DNA of 64,000 nt from a virus. Position 1 is the first letter of the stretch; each line of letters starts with the position of its first letter. The translations under genes were made by a program, and so were the position numbers. Shown piece after piece: positions 49,969-57,711 of the stretch. The DNA lies in IMG/VR virus record IMGVR_UViG_3300021963_009201, positions 62,001 to 126,000 of that record; one strand, given 5' to 3'. The notes beneath the pieces were generated by a model. It was not told the origin of the DNA and searched no databases. It worked only from the letters and a program-made list of their open reading frames with translations.

Positions 49969-50273
49969 TAAGCTCCTACTTTCCTCGAAAGAGCTGTGTC
50001 TATAATTCTTCCCAGCTCCCTTTTATCCTTATAACCCTTGTCATAAAGCATAGATATAATGGGTTTAGGGTCTAGAGATTTGTATGTTAATAACTGTAAG
50101 TTTAGGATATCGTTAAGGGAATAAATCCTATAGTTATTTAAATCTCTTTTAGATTCCGGATATTTTCCGGATTTTTCTCTATTAGCTATAGTTAAGGGTG
50201 TTACGTTCAATATTCTTGCTACTTCTCCACGAGTGAAGATTGGATTAGCTATAGCGCCAGATGCAATACTCAT
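49968..50273 (-). CDS. MerR-type HTH regulator
   Basis: 101 residues from ATG 50273. The N-terminal winged HTH of MerR proteins is clear: FTRGEVARILNVTPLTIANR then KRDLNNYRIYSLNDILNLQL. No metal or drug effector domain follows, only a short helical dimerisation part (KPIISMLYDKGYKDKRELGR). A 13-bp inverted repeat just upstream is the probable binding site. It likely autoregulates and controls the genes that follow (small protein, ssb, UDG-like). Confidence 0.7.
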   Translation of the reverse strand: MSIASGAIANPIFTRGEVARILNVTPLTIANREKSGKYPESKRDLNNYRIYSLNDILNLQLLTYKSLDPKPIISMLYDKGYKDKRELGRIIDTALSRKVGA

Positions 50274-50284
50274 ACAAAAACCTA

Positions 50285-50323
50285 CTTTACTATATAACAA
50301 TATACACTTTTTATATAGTAAAG
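50285..50323 (-). promoter_or_regulatory. 13-bp inverted repeat upstream of MerR-like gene
   Basis: CTTTACTATATAA (50285-50297) and TTATATAGTAAAG (50311-50323) are perfect 13-bp inverted repeats with a 13-base spacer. The minus-strand region contains TATATT/TATATA -10-like sequences within the repeat, so the element overlaps the promoter, as for MerR-type operators. It lies 12 bases before the ATG at 50273. Confidence 0.6.
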
Positions 50324-50342
50324 GTTATATACAAATATGTAA

Positions 50343-51176
50343 TCATACCGTAGAGAAACTATTGATAATTTTTACCATCATCTCTCGGGAGTTCATGCCG
50401 TAGGCATTACCTGCCTCAACGCAAAAATGGTCGAGAGTGTTACGGAATGTCGGATCTACTTCTTCGTTAAATCCTTCTCCATTCATTTGCGCTTTAGGGC
50501 TTTCCCATTTTGTTTCCAATATCTTTAAAAGAGAGAGTTTTTCCCACTCCTTAAAGTAGTACCGAACAGCGTCGGGATGGTTTGATTTAGATGCGCCAGC
50601 TGGGATCCCCCGTTGCATACAGTGGATTACCGTATCTTGGAGGTCTAGGTTCCAGCCTGAATTCCAAACCATATTATAAGCCTGCTGGACGCCTTCTGCT
50701 AGACTCCCGCAGGGCTCATAAATTTCGTGTACAGGATTGCAAAGGTTTGAGTTAAAGTATAGGTTTAAAAGTGGCAGCATAAAAACGCGGTCATCCCAAC
50801 CATACAATGGCTCATTCCTGCAATAAACACGAATTAAAACTGGATTATAGTGCTCATCAAACATCACGTAGTAAGTTGTCCAGGGTATAGGGAGATTAAA
50901 CCCCTCTACAGCGGTCCTACTATCTATAAAGTCTTTACGGGCAAACGCTAACTCTACATATTGTACAGAGGGTGGTCTTTCAAAGACTATGATACGTTGA
51001 TTATCGGAAATCCATCTTACAGCAGGAGGAAGAAAACCAAGATCTTGCCTACCGTGGCTGGTGAGACTACGGAATATATCCCCCGCAGATTTTTCTGGAA
51101 GAGGGATTGTACCGGCACTGTGGTATACACCACTTACTGTATCGGTTGATGAGTTAATTTTAAGTTCAATTTTCAT
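50343..51176 (-). CDS. E2-like protein (Prok-E2_D / PRTRC protein B type)
   Basis: 277 residues. Predicted ubiquitin-conjugating (E2/UBC-like) fold of the PRTRC-B family: FLPPAVRWI and VFERPPSVQYVEL, LPIPWTTYYVM, RVYCRNEPLYGWDDRVF, then LPLLNLYFNSNLC, which places the presumptive acceptor Cys at C146 after the LP-x-x-N strand. The C-terminal 120 residues are helical. It would accept the ubiquitin-like protein from the E1 at 59077-59859, although no biochemical data exist. The neighbour at 51173-52072 is a diverged paralogue, coupled by a four-base overlap. It ends the block before the MerR-like operator. Confidence 0.68.
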   Translation of the reverse strand: MKIELKINSSTDTVSGVYHSAGTIPLPEKSAGDIFRSLTSHGRQDLGFLPPAVRWISDNQRIIVFERPPSVQYVELAFARKDFIDSRTAVEGFNLPIPWTTYYVMFDEHYNPVLIRVYCRNEPLYGWDDRVFMLPLLNLYFNSNLCNPVHEIYEPCGSLAEGVQQAYNMVWNSGWNLDLQDTVIHCMQRGIPAGASKSNHPDAVRYYFKEWEKLSLLKILETKWESPKAQMNGEGFNEEVDPTFRNTLDHFCVEAGNAYGMNSREMMVKIINSFSTV

Positions 51177-52072
51177 TTTAATAAATCCCAGAAAAACTTA
51201 GAGAGCTCTACATGTCCGGCATCTTTAGTTCTGTCCAATAGTGCCGTATTTTTATCAAAGTAGTTTACAAGATCGCCAAATGTGCAGTCTCCAAATTGAT
51301 GAACGTCAAGTGCTCGATAAGAAAGCCCTAGAACTTCTTCCATGGATAGTTTAGCCCAAGAAGCAAAGAATTCATTTGAGTAAATGTGGCAACCCATTTC
51401 CTTTGGGAAGTATTCGGTAATCATGGTTGTAAGATCGTTATTAAAGGTATCAGTCCAAAACCCATTTATCGCATCAAGGACAAACGCAGAAAAATTATTA
51501 TATTTCTCTGGATCATTAATTGGATGGAAACTGCCCCAGCAGATCGAGGCGTCAGGGTAAATGTTGGTTACTGGCAATGCATAAAGCTGGTCCGAAAAAC
51601 TGTTTAGCGGACTAGGCCTGCAGAAAACCTTTACACTAGGTAAATGATCTTTTTCAAATCCACTGAAAAACCAGACAGTCCATGGAATATTTATATTAAA
51701 AGAGAAAGTTTCGGGGTAAGGTCTTTCGCATTCGCAACCATAGTCTGGATCACAGCTATCCCAATGTTCAAAATCTTCATCTTCTAATTCACCTTGAACA
51801 TCTTGATACTTAATAGTGCAGTTGAGTGGCGGACGCTCAACCGCTATGGTGGACATATCTCGGGAAATCCACCTAGTAACCGGCGGTAAGATGTCTGTAG
51901 AATTTTTGGTGTTTTTAAAAAAGTTCTTTGATACGTTAACCATATTGGAATTTGATTGTTCCATAATCCCGTATCTAAAGTCTACACCAAATTCTGATAT
52001 AGTTATTTCTTGTTCTATTTGTGAATTGGGTGTTTCAAGGTTTGATTCACCTGTATCAAGCGCTTGCGACAT
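51173..52072 (-). CDS. E2-like protein (Prok-E2_D / PRTRC protein B type), second copy
   Basis: 299 residues. Same plan as its neighbour: ILPPVTRWIS, VERPPLNCTIKY, NINIPWTVWFF, KVFCRPSPLNSFSDQLYALP, then VTNIYPDASICWG with candidate catalytic Cys C178. An inserted acidic, Cys-containing loop (DSCDPDYGCECERP) lies between strands and may bind a metal. The identity to the first copy is in motifs only, so the duplication is old and specialisation is likely. Both lie about 7 kb downstream of the E1/Ubl genes but in the same transcription direction. Confidence 0.7.
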   Translation of the reverse strand: MSQALDTGESNLETPNSQIEQEITISEFGVDFRYGIMEQSNSNMVNVSKNFFKNTKNSTDILPPVTRWISRDMSTIAVERPPLNCTIKYQDVQGELEDEDFEHWDSCDPDYGCECERPYPETFSFNINIPWTVWFFSGFEKDHLPSVKVFCRPSPLNSFSDQLYALPVTNIYPDASICWGSFHPINDPEKYNNFSAFVLDAINGFWTDTFNNDLTTMITEYFPKEMGCHIYSNEFFASWAKLSMEEVLGLSYRALDVHQFGDCTFGDLVNYFDKNTALLDRTKDAGHVELSKFFWDLLK

Positions 52073-53177
52073 GTTGGGTGTACACCTTACCTTCCGGTAT
52101 CTCGGTAGTCATAGGATTTGAAAAGACTTCTTTTATTCCTTTTGATTGTATTGAATCTAGGAAAATATCAAACGTCTTTTCTTTAGTTTCGTTATCGTAA
52201 AGTGATTCAACGAGTACTGTATTCGTACTTAAATCTATAAGTCGATAAACCATGTGACCAAAACCGATACGCATCGATTGAATTTCTAGGTCTTGAATGG
52301 GCAAATCGGAAGCTTCATCTGCGCATTCTACACTTGATACACTTAGCTGCATTGGTGTCCAAGTTTCTGGACTATAGTGCGAGCAGTTTTTTTGGTTTTC
52401 CCATGAACAAGGTGGGTTAAGGGAGTTTTTCTCTTTCTTTACAGACGGGCAAGCGCAACTATGCTGAAGTTTTGACTCTCGATCGAAAGTGTAATGGCTA
52501 CTTTGCGTAGTAACGAGCTCTACACTCACAGGCTTTGAGGCAGTAAAGTATTCACATGTTGGTTTTAAATTTCCGTCAACTTCAATAGCGGCACAGATAT
52601 CATTGACATCGAAGACGTCTTTCCCGGTCAGTGTGAAGCAATCAACTATGTAGGAATAGTTTATATGCTTTGCTTTTTGTCCTTTGGGCAAATATATTTC
52701 TAAAACAAGTTTTTCATTATCGTCAACATTGACTACAGCAGCACCAGATAGACTATGGTCTTCTGGTACGATAATGTCGCGTATTTCGCTAAAACAATCG
52801 TGTGCTGGCAGTACGAAAGCGTTATTGCCTTCTACATCATTTACATTGATAAATAGTCCACTACCATCTGTAAAATACTTTTCTCCGTCTGGCCCTGTAA
52901 CGATTTGGGTGCTACTAGAAAAGCCTGGTAGTGTTTGCTGTTCGTTTGTTGACTCGACATTAAAATCTTTTACAAAATCGCCACTTATAGTCGACTTTAT
53001 TAGTTGGCTCAATGTAAGGTCAAAGGAGTCTACTAGGCCCCCTGGAAGCTTCTGGGCTGCACTTACGTGCCAAGGCTGCTCGGAGTCATCTACGAGCTCC
53101 TCTGGCCCTACAGGGCCGTTTACGGGCTCGTCTGGTGTATTGCTGGTGTTTGTAAAGGTAGAAATAATGTCATCCAT
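52056..53177 (-). CDS. Unknown Cys-rich protein in conjugation-gene block
   Basis: 373 residues. N-terminal Ser/Pro-rich region (PDEPVNGPVGPEELVDDSE), then beta strands (KLVLEIYLPKGQKAKHINY, YIVDCFTLTGKDVFDVND), a Cys cluster (HSCACPS, PPCSWENQKNCSHY) probably binding a metal, and a C-terminal sheet (RIGFGHMVYRLIDLSTNTVL). Overlaps the E2-like gene start by 17 bases, which ties it to that unit. It may be a substrate or partner of conjugation; not recognised. Confidence 0.5.
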   Translation of the reverse strand: MDDIISTFTNTSNTPDEPVNGPVGPEELVDDSEQPWHVSAAQKLPGGLVDSFDLTLSQLIKSTISGDFVKDFNVESTNEQQTLPGFSSSTQIVTGPDGEKYFTDGSGLFINVNDVEGNNAFVLPAHDCFSEIRDIIVPEDHSLSGAAVVNVDDNEKLVLEIYLPKGQKAKHINYSYIVDCFTLTGKDVFDVNDICAAIEVDGNLKPTCEYFTASKPVSVELVTTQSSHYTFDRESKLQHSCACPSVKKEKNSLNPPCSWENQKNCSHYSPETWTPMQLSVSSVECADEASDLPIQDLEIQSMRIGFGHMVYRLIDLSTNTVLVESLYDNETKEKTFDIFLDSIQSKGIKEVFSNPMTTEIPEGKVYTQHVASA

Positions 53178-53178
53178 T

Positions 53179-53766
53179 TTAAGTCCAACTTAAAGAGAGT
53201 TTATCGTGGATAATAGCGTTTTGTGTTTCTAGGGTATTGCTAAGGTTGGTGAAATTTTCTTGAAGCTCTACATTGGCCTTCTTTTCTCGAATAAGGTCAG
53301 ACTGTAGAGTGGCGACAAGTTTATTCAGCCTGATTTTTTCATCATCATATCCAATGAATTCGGCGCCAAAAATTTTTGAAACACTGGTGAGACAGTAGCC
53401 GGATAGGGTTTGTTGGCTGCTGATTAGTGATTCTTGGATTTCGATTTCACTTAGGTTGGTGAGTCGATGTATCTTTATCCAATCAATAATTAGGCTTAGT
53501 TCTTGTACTGTGGTTGTTTTGATGGTATGTGCGGGGAGTATGTTGATGATTGAGCTGATGTTCATTACTTTTTCTGGAAACATTCCATAAATGTAATGTG
53601 TTTGATGTCTTTCGGTTATTTTTTCTGCTATTTTGATGTTTATTGTTCGTTGGTCTGAGTAGTATTTAAATCCCAGGAATTCAAAATAGTCTTCGTAAGA
53701 CATTGAGTGGTTTCTTAGATTTTCAATAATGACATTAGCTATTAAGAGTTGCTGCTTTTGAGACAT
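53179..53766 (-). CDS. Unknown helical protein
   Basis: 195 residues. Helices throughout with a C-terminal coiled coil (LNKLVATLQSDLIREKKANV, NFTNLSNTLETQNAII). Start overlaps the previous stop by one base. Possible scaffold; not recognised. Confidence 0.5.
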   Translation of the reverse strand: MSQKQQLLIANVIIENLRNHSMSYEDYFEFLGFKYYSDQRTINIKIAEKITERHQTHYIYGMFPEKVMNISSIINILPAHTIKTTTVQELSLIIDWIKIHRLTNLSEIEIQESLISSQQTLSGYCLTSVSKIFGAEFIGYDDEKIRLNKLVATLQSDLIREKKANVELQENFTNLSNTLETQNAIIHDKLSLSWT

Positions 53767-54050
53767 TATTTGCCCTTAAAGTTAATTTTGATATCATGAA
53801 TATTCACGATATCGTCTAGTAGTAGTTTGTAGACGTCGCCTTGGCAGACGGCAAGGGATGTCATTTCTGGGTGTATCTTTTTGGCTATTGTGTAGGCTTT
53901 GGATAGCAGTTCGATGCTTGTGTAGATTTGGTGTTCGCTATCGTCTACTACTAATAGTCCTGTGTTATTCTCCGCTAGGTGCAGCTGAGTTTTCTCCAGC
54001 CATGTTTTCCATGGGTTGTTCAGGCTCAGTATTTCCGTCTTCCACGACAT
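53766..54050 (-). CDS. Unknown small protein with an unusually long gene overlap
   Basis: 94 residues if ATG 54050 is the start; this lies 86 bases inside the upstream gene in another frame. No ATG, GTG or TTG closer to the junction exists until M64, which would leave 33 residues. Sequence after the overlap is a normal alpha/beta protein (GLLVVDDSEHQIYTSIELLS, SLAVCQGDVYKLLLDDIVNI). Either true overprinting or an unconventional start near 53965. Confidence 0.45.
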   Translation of the reverse strand: MSWKTEILSLNNPWKTWLEKTQLHLAENNTGLLVVDDSEHQIYTSIELLSKAYTIAKKIHPEMTSLAVCQGDVYKLLLDDIVNIHDIKINFKGK

Positions 54051-54351
54051 CGGTTGCGTACTCCAGTGTTTCTATCATAAGTTTACGCAATTCTTTTACT
54101 TTTCCTGTAAAAATCTTTTGCTTTTCTTCTGTCTCGGTTTCGAGCAGTGACATGAATGCTTCAATGAATACGGCTTGTTCTGCTAGTCCGACTGTTAGTG
54201 TTGCTAGTTGTTGTTCTAGTGTTTCTAGTTTAGCCGTAGAGTTCTGTAGTTCTTCATTGATATATCTTTGGGTGGACTGTAGTGCACCGTCTACTTTTGA
54301 GTAGAAAAAATCTAGGTCCGCTTGAGTTGCGTCTGGCGATTGTTCTTTCAT
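53965..54351 (-). CDS. Acidic coiled-coil protein
   Basis: 128 residues. Long coiled coil (RYINEELQNSTAKLETLEQQ, AVFIEAFMSLLETETEEKQK) and an acidic Pro/Glu-rich end (EDGNTEPEQPMENMAG). Overlaps the genes on both sides, by 86 bases downstream and four upstream. Likely a structural or scaffold partner; not recognised. Confidence 0.5.
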   Translation of the reverse strand: MKEQSPDATQADLDFFYSKVDGALQSTQRYINEELQNSTAKLETLEQQLATLTVGLAEQAVFIEAFMSLLETETEEKQKIFTGKVKELRKLMIETLEYATDVVEDGNTEPEQPMENMAGENSAAPSGE

Positions 54352-54953
54352 AGTGTCTCAAACCATTCTAGGTTGGAATTGGCATATGCGTTTAAGCATA
54401 AGTCAACTCTGTACGAGATTTCTGCTAGTTCAACTCTTGTTACTTTAATTGAATCTGTTGATAGTGGGCTTGACATGTCTGGTAGGAAAGCTCCGGACGA
54501 TGATTTGTTTGCTTTGAAGTGTCCGCATTTGAAGACGAATGATGTTTGGTCGTATTCGTTCTCGCCTTTGCGCCAGTGATGGGATTTGAATATGCGTGAT
54601 ATTGGTTTCCCATCTTGGCCTGTACCGCCACCGTAGAATACTATACCTTCGCTTGTTGGTACTCCAAGTTTTTGGTTGGCTGGGTAGATTACTTCTCCGC
54701 GCCCGCTAGTCACTGTTTGCAGGTATGTTGCAAATAGTATTGAGTCAACAAATGTTTCTGTGTGAGATTTCAGGGATGCGTCTTGCCCTGTTGCGCCAAT
54801 ATCTATACGGAATTTTCCGATTGACAGTATTGGCTTGATTGATAAGAACCCACTCGCCGATGGAGATTTGAACCATTTTTTGTATAGGTCTGGTATTATT
54901 TTCTTATCGTTTGTTTCTACTACTATTTGTTCTTCGTCAAAGTTCAAATCCAT
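54348..54953 (-). CDS. Unknown protein downstream of AAA+ ATPase
   Basis: 201 residues. Beta-rich with conserved-looking segments FLSIKPILSIGKFRIDIGAT, GIVFYGGGTGQDGKPI, SFVFKCGHFKANK. Starts eight bases after the ATPase stop, so it is probably co-translated with it. Might be the substrate or partner of the ATPase. No family recognised. Confidence 0.5.
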   Translation of the reverse strand: MDLNFDEEQIVVETNDKKIIPDLYKKWFKSPSASGFLSIKPILSIGKFRIDIGATGQDASLKSHTETFVDSILFATYLQTVTSGRGEVIYPANQKLGVPTSEGIVFYGGGTGQDGKPISRIFKSHHWRKGENEYDQTSFVFKCGHFKANKSSSGAFLPDMSSPLSTDSIKVTRVELAEISYRVDLCLNAYANSNLEWFETL

Positions 54954-54961
54954 TTATTTCC

Positions 54962-56542
54962 TTAAAAAGATGTCATAATTGGTTGCCGTTTTCCACCAGT
55001 TTTCTTTCCACCCAAGATGATCTCTGCATCTTTTAGTTGGTCGGAAGATGCCCAGTCCCATTCGGCTATTGCGCGTTTGTACATGTCGAGGACTGTTTCG
55101 CGGTGTTTGGTCCACATGCGATTTTGTTGTGTCGGTATTAACGATTCAATATCGTTTTGTTCGACTTTACGTTTGTCTTTTACTGAAATCTTAAATTTCG
55201 CTTCACGAATAAGCGCTTTTATTTCAGCGCCTGTGAATGTATCTGACTGTTCCGCAAGTGTCTGTAGGTTGAATCGTTCTGAGTCTGCGCCAAGGTGGAT
55301 TCCGAAGATGCCAATACGCTCTTCTAATGATGGGAGTCCGACAAACATGATTTTGTCAAACCTGTCAGCGCGTAACATCTCTGGGGAAATGTGTCCAATT
55401 TGATTTGCAGCTGCCATCAGTAGTACATTGTCTGGTAGTTCTTGGATGCCTGTGAGAAATTCACCATGTACACGAGATGTTGTACCGCCATCACCTTGGT
55501 AGTCTCCAACGGAGAGGTCGCGGCCAAGTTCGTCCATCCAGATTACTAGTGGGGCCATGGAGCGAATTTGAGAGAACGCTGCACGCATTCGTTTTTCTGA
55601 CTCGCCGATGAATTTATCCATCATTTGACTAATGCCGAACTTGGCGAGGTCTAGACCAAGTGTTGATGCAGTTGCTTCACATATCGCAGATTTGCCTGTA
55701 CCTGGTATTCCGACAAATAGTACGCGCCGAAGAGGCATAATATCGAGCTCTGCGGCTTCTACGGGGTTGTTCCAGGTCCAGACAACATTGTCGATGAGCT
55801 CTTTGGCGAGGTCAAGACCGCCGATGTCGTTAAGTGCAATTTTGGGGCGACGTATTTCAAGGATGCCGCCCTGTTTTACTCGATCCATTTTCCACTTAGC
55901 GATGAATTCCGGGTCGACAGTTTTACGCTCGTTTATGCTGAGCATAGAGACTTGGATAAACTCTTGCTCGGTAAGACCAAGTCCCGCTTTAACAACCTTG
56001 TTGAGATCAAGATCTTGATTGAATAGTATTTTATCTTTAGAAAAGATTGAAGCAGAAAGGAATGTTAACTCAGATTCGGTCGGGTATCCAGGATGACACA
56101 CAACAAAATGTTTTGTTAACTCAGGTGGCACTTCATCATTGCAGGAAAGCGCAATAAATTGGGTTTCAATATTTTCCAGGTTATTAGATAGCACAGCAGT
56201 GCGGTATTTGCTGTAAGCCGTGAGGAAAAGACCAATAAGTTTTTCTGCTAATTGGTGAGCATTTTCGAAAATAAAACATGCCTTAGCGTCCATTACATGG
56301 TCGATAGCCATACCTAGGTCATGAATTGGCGCCTCTTGTAAGTCGCCTGCTTCTGCACTACCTATCTCGCCAAGAATTGTCTTCCATGTGTTGTCGCGCC
56401 AAACAACTAGACCATTAACAGCGTCGAGCCTGTACACGTCTTTTGTGCTGACGCTACATATTATTTCTGTTATACGCTCAGGTTCTAGGGTGTTTACCCA
56501 GATTAGAGGGGAACCAATGCGGATGTGTTGGATCATTTCCAT
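54962..56542 (-). CDS. AAA+ ATPase, Ycf46-like
   Basis: 526 residues. N-terminal domain (about 1-160) resembles a degenerate P-loop fold (IRIGSPLIWVNTLEPERITE, ACFIFENAHQL). A classic AAA+ core follows: Walker A GIPGTGKSAI (278-287), Walker B PLVIWMDELGRDL, sensor-1 LLMAAANQIG, arginine finger LRADRFDKIMF and a helical lid (TGAEIKALIREAKFKI). This two-part plan is that of Ycf46/FtsH-like remodelling ATPases. Located in the same transcription block as the ubiquitin-like system, it could unfold conjugated substrates, but that link is inferred from position only. Confidence 0.8.
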   Translation of the reverse strand: MEMIQHIRIGSPLIWVNTLEPERITEIICSVSTKDVYRLDAVNGLVVWRDNTWKTILGEIGSAEAGDLQEAPIHDLGMAIDHVMDAKACFIFENAHQLAEKLIGLFLTAYSKYRTAVLSNNLENIETQFIALSCNDEVPPELTKHFVVCHPGYPTESELTFLSASIFSKDKILFNQDLDLNKVVKAGLGLTEQEFIQVSMLSINERKTVDPEFIAKWKMDRVKQGGILEIRRPKIALNDIGGLDLAKELIDNVVWTWNNPVEAAELDIMPLRRVLFVGIPGTGKSAICEATASTLGLDLAKFGISQMMDKFIGESEKRMRAAFSQIRSMAPLVIWMDELGRDLSVGDYQGDGGTTSRVHGEFLTGIQELPDNVLLMAAANQIGHISPEMLRADRFDKIMFVGLPSLEERIGIFGIHLGADSERFNLQTLAEQSDTFTGAEIKALIREAKFKISVKDKRKVEQNDIESLIPTQQNRMWTKHRETVLDMYKRAIAEWDWASSDQLKDAEIILGGKKTGGKRQPIMTSF

Positions 56543-56549
56543 TTTAGTC

Positions 56550-56780
56550 CTAAAAAGTAAGTTGTATATCGGTTTCGATATTTGAATCTTTAGCCCACTG
56601 GTAAAGATTGGTTTTTTGATTTGGGGTAGATGCCCTATAATACCTTATGAAACGGTAGTTATTGTCTTTATAGAATATCCCTGGTGGGAACCTAGCGCTG
56701 TCTTGAGGTTTTGTTAATACGGAAACGTTTGTAGTTCCAATCATAGTGGTGTACATTCCGTAGTATAGGGTTTTATCCAT
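56550..56780 (-). CDS. Unknown small basic protein
   Basis: 76 residues from ATG 56780 (an earlier start at 56831 would overlap the upstream gene by 59 bases). Sequence rich in Tyr and Arg (FYKDNNYRFIRYYRASTPNQ) with beta strands (YTTMIGTTNVSVLTKP). Starts 8 bases inside the upstream gene. Lies just before the AAA+ gene. Not recognised. Confidence 0.45.
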   Translation of the reverse strand: MDKTLYYGMYTTMIGTTNVSVLTKPQDSARFPPGIFYKDNNYRFIRYYRASTPNQKTNLYQWAKDSNIETDIQLTF

Positions 56781-57300
56781 ACGAATAATCGCTTTCCCTG
56801 TGGTGACCTTTTTCTTCTCTACTTGAGGCAATTTGAATTGCTTGTACTTTATCGAGAAGTTTTCTTGCGGATTCAGAAGCTATTCTGGCTGCAATTTCTT
56901 GAGCTTCTGCGAGCTCTATAATTGCCTCTAACGTTGAAAGTTCTATGTATTCTTTTTCTGCAGCAGCCATTGCATTTGCTTCGCGTTCTTGGGCATTCTT
57001 TGCGGAAGTTCCTAGCGCAGTTTTATATTTACGCTTGTATCTACCTTCTGCCAATTTGTAGTGGGCGCGCGCAATACCAGCAAATCTTGCAATCCTACCA
57101 TAGTTGTTTGAAGTGCGTGCGACTAAAGACATTAAATCTTGAACAGTTAGATCTACATCTGAACTTGTAGGCATCTCTATAAAAGAAGATCCTGCACTGC
57201 CTGGATCTGAAACTATTAAGGAGATTATTTGCTCTAGCTCTGGGCCAAGAACATCTATGAGTATCTGTTCTGCGCGATGTATTGGTGAGTCAGGGTTCAT
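56773..57300 (-). CDS. Unknown helical protein
   Basis: 175 residues. Long alanine- and glutamate-rich helices (AQEREANAMAAAEKEYIELS, IIELAEAQEIAARIASES) suggesting a coiled-coil rod; N-terminal acidic part (PIHRAEQILIDVLGPELEQI). GGAG lies before the ATG. Not recognised; possible scaffold protein. Confidence 0.5.
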   Translation of the reverse strand: MNPDSPIHRAEQILIDVLGPELEQIISLIVSDPGSAGSSFIEMPTSSDVDLTVQDLMSLVARTSNNYGRIARFAGIARAHYKLAEGRYKRKYKTALGTSAKNAQEREANAMAAAEKEYIELSTLEAIIELAEAQEIAARIASESARKLLDKVQAIQIASSREEKGHHRESDYSYG

Positions 57301-57319
57301 TATTCTCCTTTGCTTGGGG

Positions 57320-57355
57320 CCGGTCTACACTTCCGGAGCAATAGGTGTAGACCGG
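57320..57355 (-). terminator. Perfect 11-bp hairpin between genes, no U tract
   Basis: CCGGTCTACAC (57320-57330) and GTGTAGACCGG (57345-57355), loop 14 bases, between the HTH gene stop and the next gene. The minus-strand transcript continues with CCCCAAGC, not U. It could be an actinobacterial-type terminator without U tail, an attenuator, or an RNA processing site. Confidence 0.55.
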
Positions 57356-57370
57356 TTCCCTAGGCAATTA

Positions 57371-57679
57371 TCAGACGAAGAGCTCGTCTACTTCGGCGTT
57401 GGTAAGCTTCTGGATGTCTTCGACCTCATGGTCAATGACACGGCTACCGGTGATGCGAGCTGGGCGGAAAGACTTAATCGCTGACTCGCGATTAGGTGCC
57501 TCTACCCAGAAAGTACCAGTGATTTCGTAAACGCTTGAACCGTTGTTGCGGGTCCAGTTAGCCTTCATGGCTGCAGCAGAAGGGACGGTGATCTTAAGAG
57601 CCTTAGCAACCTCTTTGGTGCTCTTGCCCTTTTCGAACATCGAGACAGCCTTCTCTCGCTTTGCGTCGGTTAATGCCAT
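57371..57679 (-). CDS. HTH protein, abundant-type
   Basis: 102 residues from ATG 57679 (GGAG 10 bases upstream). An HTH of homeodomain/resolvase type (REKAVSMFEKGKSTKEVAKA, LKITVPSAAAMKANWTR) is followed by a beta domain (SSVYEITGTFWVEAPNRESA). GC-rich codon use, unlike most neighbours, points to high expression. Likely a DNA-binding regulator or a nucleoid-like protein. Flanked by 11-bp hairpins on the downstream side. Confidence 0.6.
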   Translation of the reverse strand: MALTDAKREKAVSMFEKGKSTKEVAKALKITVPSAAAMKANWTRNNGSSVYEITGTFWVEAPNRESAIKSFRPARITGSRVIDHEVEDIQKLTNAEVDELFV

Positions 57680-57711
57680 TTTAAATTTCTCCTTGTGCAT
57701 TTTATGCAAAA

